From: Candidatus Brevundimonas phytovorans
Lineage (GTDB): Bacteria > Pseudomonadota > Alphaproteobacteria > Caulobacterales > Caulobacteraceae
DNA length: 64,000 nucleotides
Reading direction: 5' to 3'
Assembly (NCBI GenBank): GCA_029203145.1
Contig: CP119309.1
Span: forward strand, 1,451,001-1,515,000
A model generated the notes under the pieces. That model was not told the origin of the DNA. It saw only the letters and a list, made by a program, of their open reading frames with translations, and ran no database searches. The position numbers and the translations under genes were made by a program. Below, piece after piece: positions 62,649 through 64,000 of the stretch (within the stretch, counting starts at the first letter, position 1; every line of letters starts with the position of its first letter).

Positions 62649-63116
62649 TCAATCGTCCAATGACACGAACTTCAGGTCCAGATACCGCTGAAGCCAACTG
62701 TCAAAAGACGCCGCTAAGAGTGCGATCTCGCCGCTATCGTGGTCGAAGAACCACACTTGGGAATTTTGGCTTAGCCCACCGCTATCAAAGACGAACAAAT
62801 TGCCCATGCAATCCGAAGCAAAGGCGATTTTGTCTTTTGGCAAACCCATCTGTCGCCATGCCTGGGTCGTTTCGACCATCTCGTCTGCTGCGAGAAACTC
62901 TGCCACATCCGAAAAATCGGCTTCCTCTTCACAGATGCTGTGCAGAAGAGCAGTTGTCGGCCTCGGCAAGCCAATGCTGAGGACGGCATCACGGTAGTCG
63001 CTAGGCAAGCGGCTATCGAGCTGATCCTCCGCTCGCTTGAGGTCGGCAACTAGGACCCGTACAGGCGGGTATTCGGGATGCGACCATTTCGATGAAAAAT
63101 CGGCGAGCGCGCGCAT
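62649..63116 (-). CDS. SMI1/KNR4 (SUKH) family protein
   Basis: 155 residues from ATG 63116 (GGGG upstream). The SUKH pattern is visible: EDQLDSRLPSDYRDAVLSIG (the LP.dy..fl..NGG-like helix), an acidic middle, KDKIAFASDCMGNLFVFD (ia.d..Gn.f.fd) and QVWFFDHDSGEI. SUKH proteins are often immunity proteins of polymorphic toxin systems. No toxin gene is adjacent. Base composition is clearly less GC-rich than the neighbours, a sign of recent acquisition. Confidence 0.82.
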   Translation of the reverse strand: MRALADFSSKWSHPEYPPVRVLVADLKRAEDQLDSRLPSDYRDAVLSIGLPRPTTALLHSICEEEADFSDVAEFLAADEMVETTQAWRQMGLPKDKIAFASDCMGNLFVFDSGGLSQNSQVWFFDHDSGEIALLAASFDSWLQRYLDLKFVSLDD

Positions 63117-63223
63117 TATGCCCCCTGAGCGTTGTGGGCATGATTGCCAGCTTGGCTGCTAGGCTAGCCGACGTTGTACATGTCGCCTATGGGTCGAAAC
63201 AGTCTTTGGCCTGAACCGGCCAT

Positions 63224-64000
63224 TCAGCTCTTACGTGCCGCGATAACTCGCAACACCGCGTCCGCCGCCAACTCTGACGGATCGGGACCGCCTCGCCCCA
63301 TCAGATCAAGGGCCGCCGTCTGGCGCGCAGCCTGATCGGCCGCCGCCTGCGGGTCCGACAACAGGCGCCCCACCGCCTCGGTCAGTTTCTCGGGCGTGGC
63401 GTCGTTCTGGATGAACTCGGGGGCGATGCGGTCGTCGGCGGCGATGTTGAACAGGGTGATGTGCTTGGCCGTCACCAGGTTTTTCATCAGCAGGTAGGAC
63501 AGGCCGTCGATCTTGTAGGCGATGACCATGGGCGCGCCGGCCAGGGCCAATTCGGTCGAGACCGTGCCACTGGTAGCCAGGGCGACATTGGCGGCCTTCA
63601 TCGCATCATACTTGTCGGCTTCGGGCGCCAGATGGGCGCGGAAGGGCCAGGCGGCGACGCGGCCCGCCACGTCGGCGGCGACCGTGCCGGCGGCGATCAC
63701 GGCCACCTCCAGCGACGGGTTCGCCGCCTTAAGACGCTTCACTGTCTCCTCGAAGACCGGCGTCATCCGCGTGATCTCGCTGGGGCGACTACCTGGCAGG
63801 ACCAGCAGCAGGGGCGCTTCGGCGGCGATGCCGCGCGCGGCGCGGAACCGGGAGCCGTCGGCGCTGGCCATGTCGACGTGCAAAGCCTGAGAGCCAACGA
63901 CCGTCGTCGGCAGACCCTCGCGCTCGAACCAGGGCGCGTCGAAGCTGTAGAGCGACAGCAGATGATCGACGCTGGCGGCCAGGGTCTTGGCCCGGCCCGG
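63224..64000 (-). CDS. lpxB: Lipid-A-disaccharide synthase (partial, N-terminus outside the window)
   Basis: GT19 enzyme joining UDP-2,3-diacylglucosamine and lipid X in the inner membrane leaflet. The C-terminal 258 residues are visible, running to TAA-side stop 63224. Typical LpxB features: DHLLSLYSFDAPWFEREGLP, LLLVLPGSRPSEI, ATSGTVSTELALAGAPMVIA and the YLLMKNLVTAKHITLFNIA segment with PEFIQNDATPEKL. The usual lpxD-fabZ-lpxA neighbours would be to the right, outside the window. Confidence 0.95.
   Translation of the reverse strand, partial: PGRAKTLAASVDHLLSLYSFDAPWFEREGLPTTVVGSQALHVDMASADGSRFRAARGIAAEAPLLLVLPGSRPSEITRMTPVFEETVKRLKAANPSLEVAVIAAGTVAADVAGRVAAWPFRAHLAPEADKYDAMKAANVALATSGTVSTELALAGAPMVIAYKIDGLSYLLMKNLVTAKHITLFNIAADDRIAPEFIQNDATPEKLTEAVGRLLSDPQAAADQAARQTAALDLMGRGGPDPSELAADAVLRVIAARKS

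Overview
The window is a chromosomal segment of a high-GC alphaproteobacterium of the Caulobacterales type, most likely Brevundimonas-like. The assignment is an inference. It rests on a circularly permuted two-piece tmRNA next to an alphaproteobacterial-type sspB, a LexA box of the GAAC-N7-GAAC type in front of lexA, a bactofilin, the DUF4169/DUF2171/RHH small-protein repertoire, and nnrD-glnB-glnA gene order. Genes are tightly packed, with many 1-4 bp stop/start overlaps. Most of the content is housekeeping. I see no CRISPR array, complete prophage, transposase or rRNA operon.

Layout. 1-2.9 kb: TerC-like membrane protein (partial), EamA transporter and anmK. 3-5.5 kb: tyrS, a Bcp-type peroxiredoxin and a bactofilin, ending in a bidirectional terminator shared with prfB. 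5.5-10.6 kb (minus): dapA-smpB, mrcA, and prfB with a classical +1 programmed frameshift. 10.7-12.7 kb: slt. 13.1-16.3 kb (minus): a TetR regulator followed by an iron/cobalamin-type ABC importer, all joined by 4-bp overlaps. 16.4-19.6 kb: a GT2 glycosyltransferase and two RNA methyltransferases. 19.6-25.2 kb: MFS symporter, hrpB and an APC amino-acid permease. 25.3-28.2 kb: tRNA-Leu, nnrD and the nitrogen-control pair glnB-glnA behind a sigma54-like site. 28.3-29.6 kb: an anti-sigma/periplasmic metal sensor/ECF sigma module organised like cnrYXH. 29.6-32.6 kb (minus): tpiA, secG, pyrG. 32.7-39 kb: ppiD-trpE, trpG-trpD-trpC. 39-44.9 kb: SOS-controlled lexA, comEC, gltX, gltA. 45-52.5 kb: a secreted acetamidase-like protein, a RusA-like nuclease, fumC and a group of small membrane, lipoprotein and DUF genes. 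52.6-61 kb: uvrD, ltrA, parE, mrp, miaA. 61-64 kb: a secreted small protein, tmRNA (ssrA), sspB, an isolated SMI1/KNR4 gene and partial lpxB.

How the genes work together. Translation quality control is represented by smpB, the tmRNA and sspB, the ClpXP adaptor for tmRNA-tagged proteins; RF2 is autoregulated by frameshifting. Cell-wall functions include mrcA, slt, anmK, dapA and a bactofilin. Nitrogen assimilation (glnB, glnA, pyrG) and tryptophan synthesis form compact blocks.

The least explained signals are: (i) two tandem hairpins between ssrA and sspB with an identical 14-nt loop but different, fully paired stems; (ii) the orphan CnrYXH-like module whose sensor keeps all five metal-ligand positions at CnrX spacing; (iii) a GTGCAATT-type repeat present in two distant intergenic regions; (iv) several GC-rich palindromic intergenic repeats; and (v) a tandem pair of related single-TM proteins.
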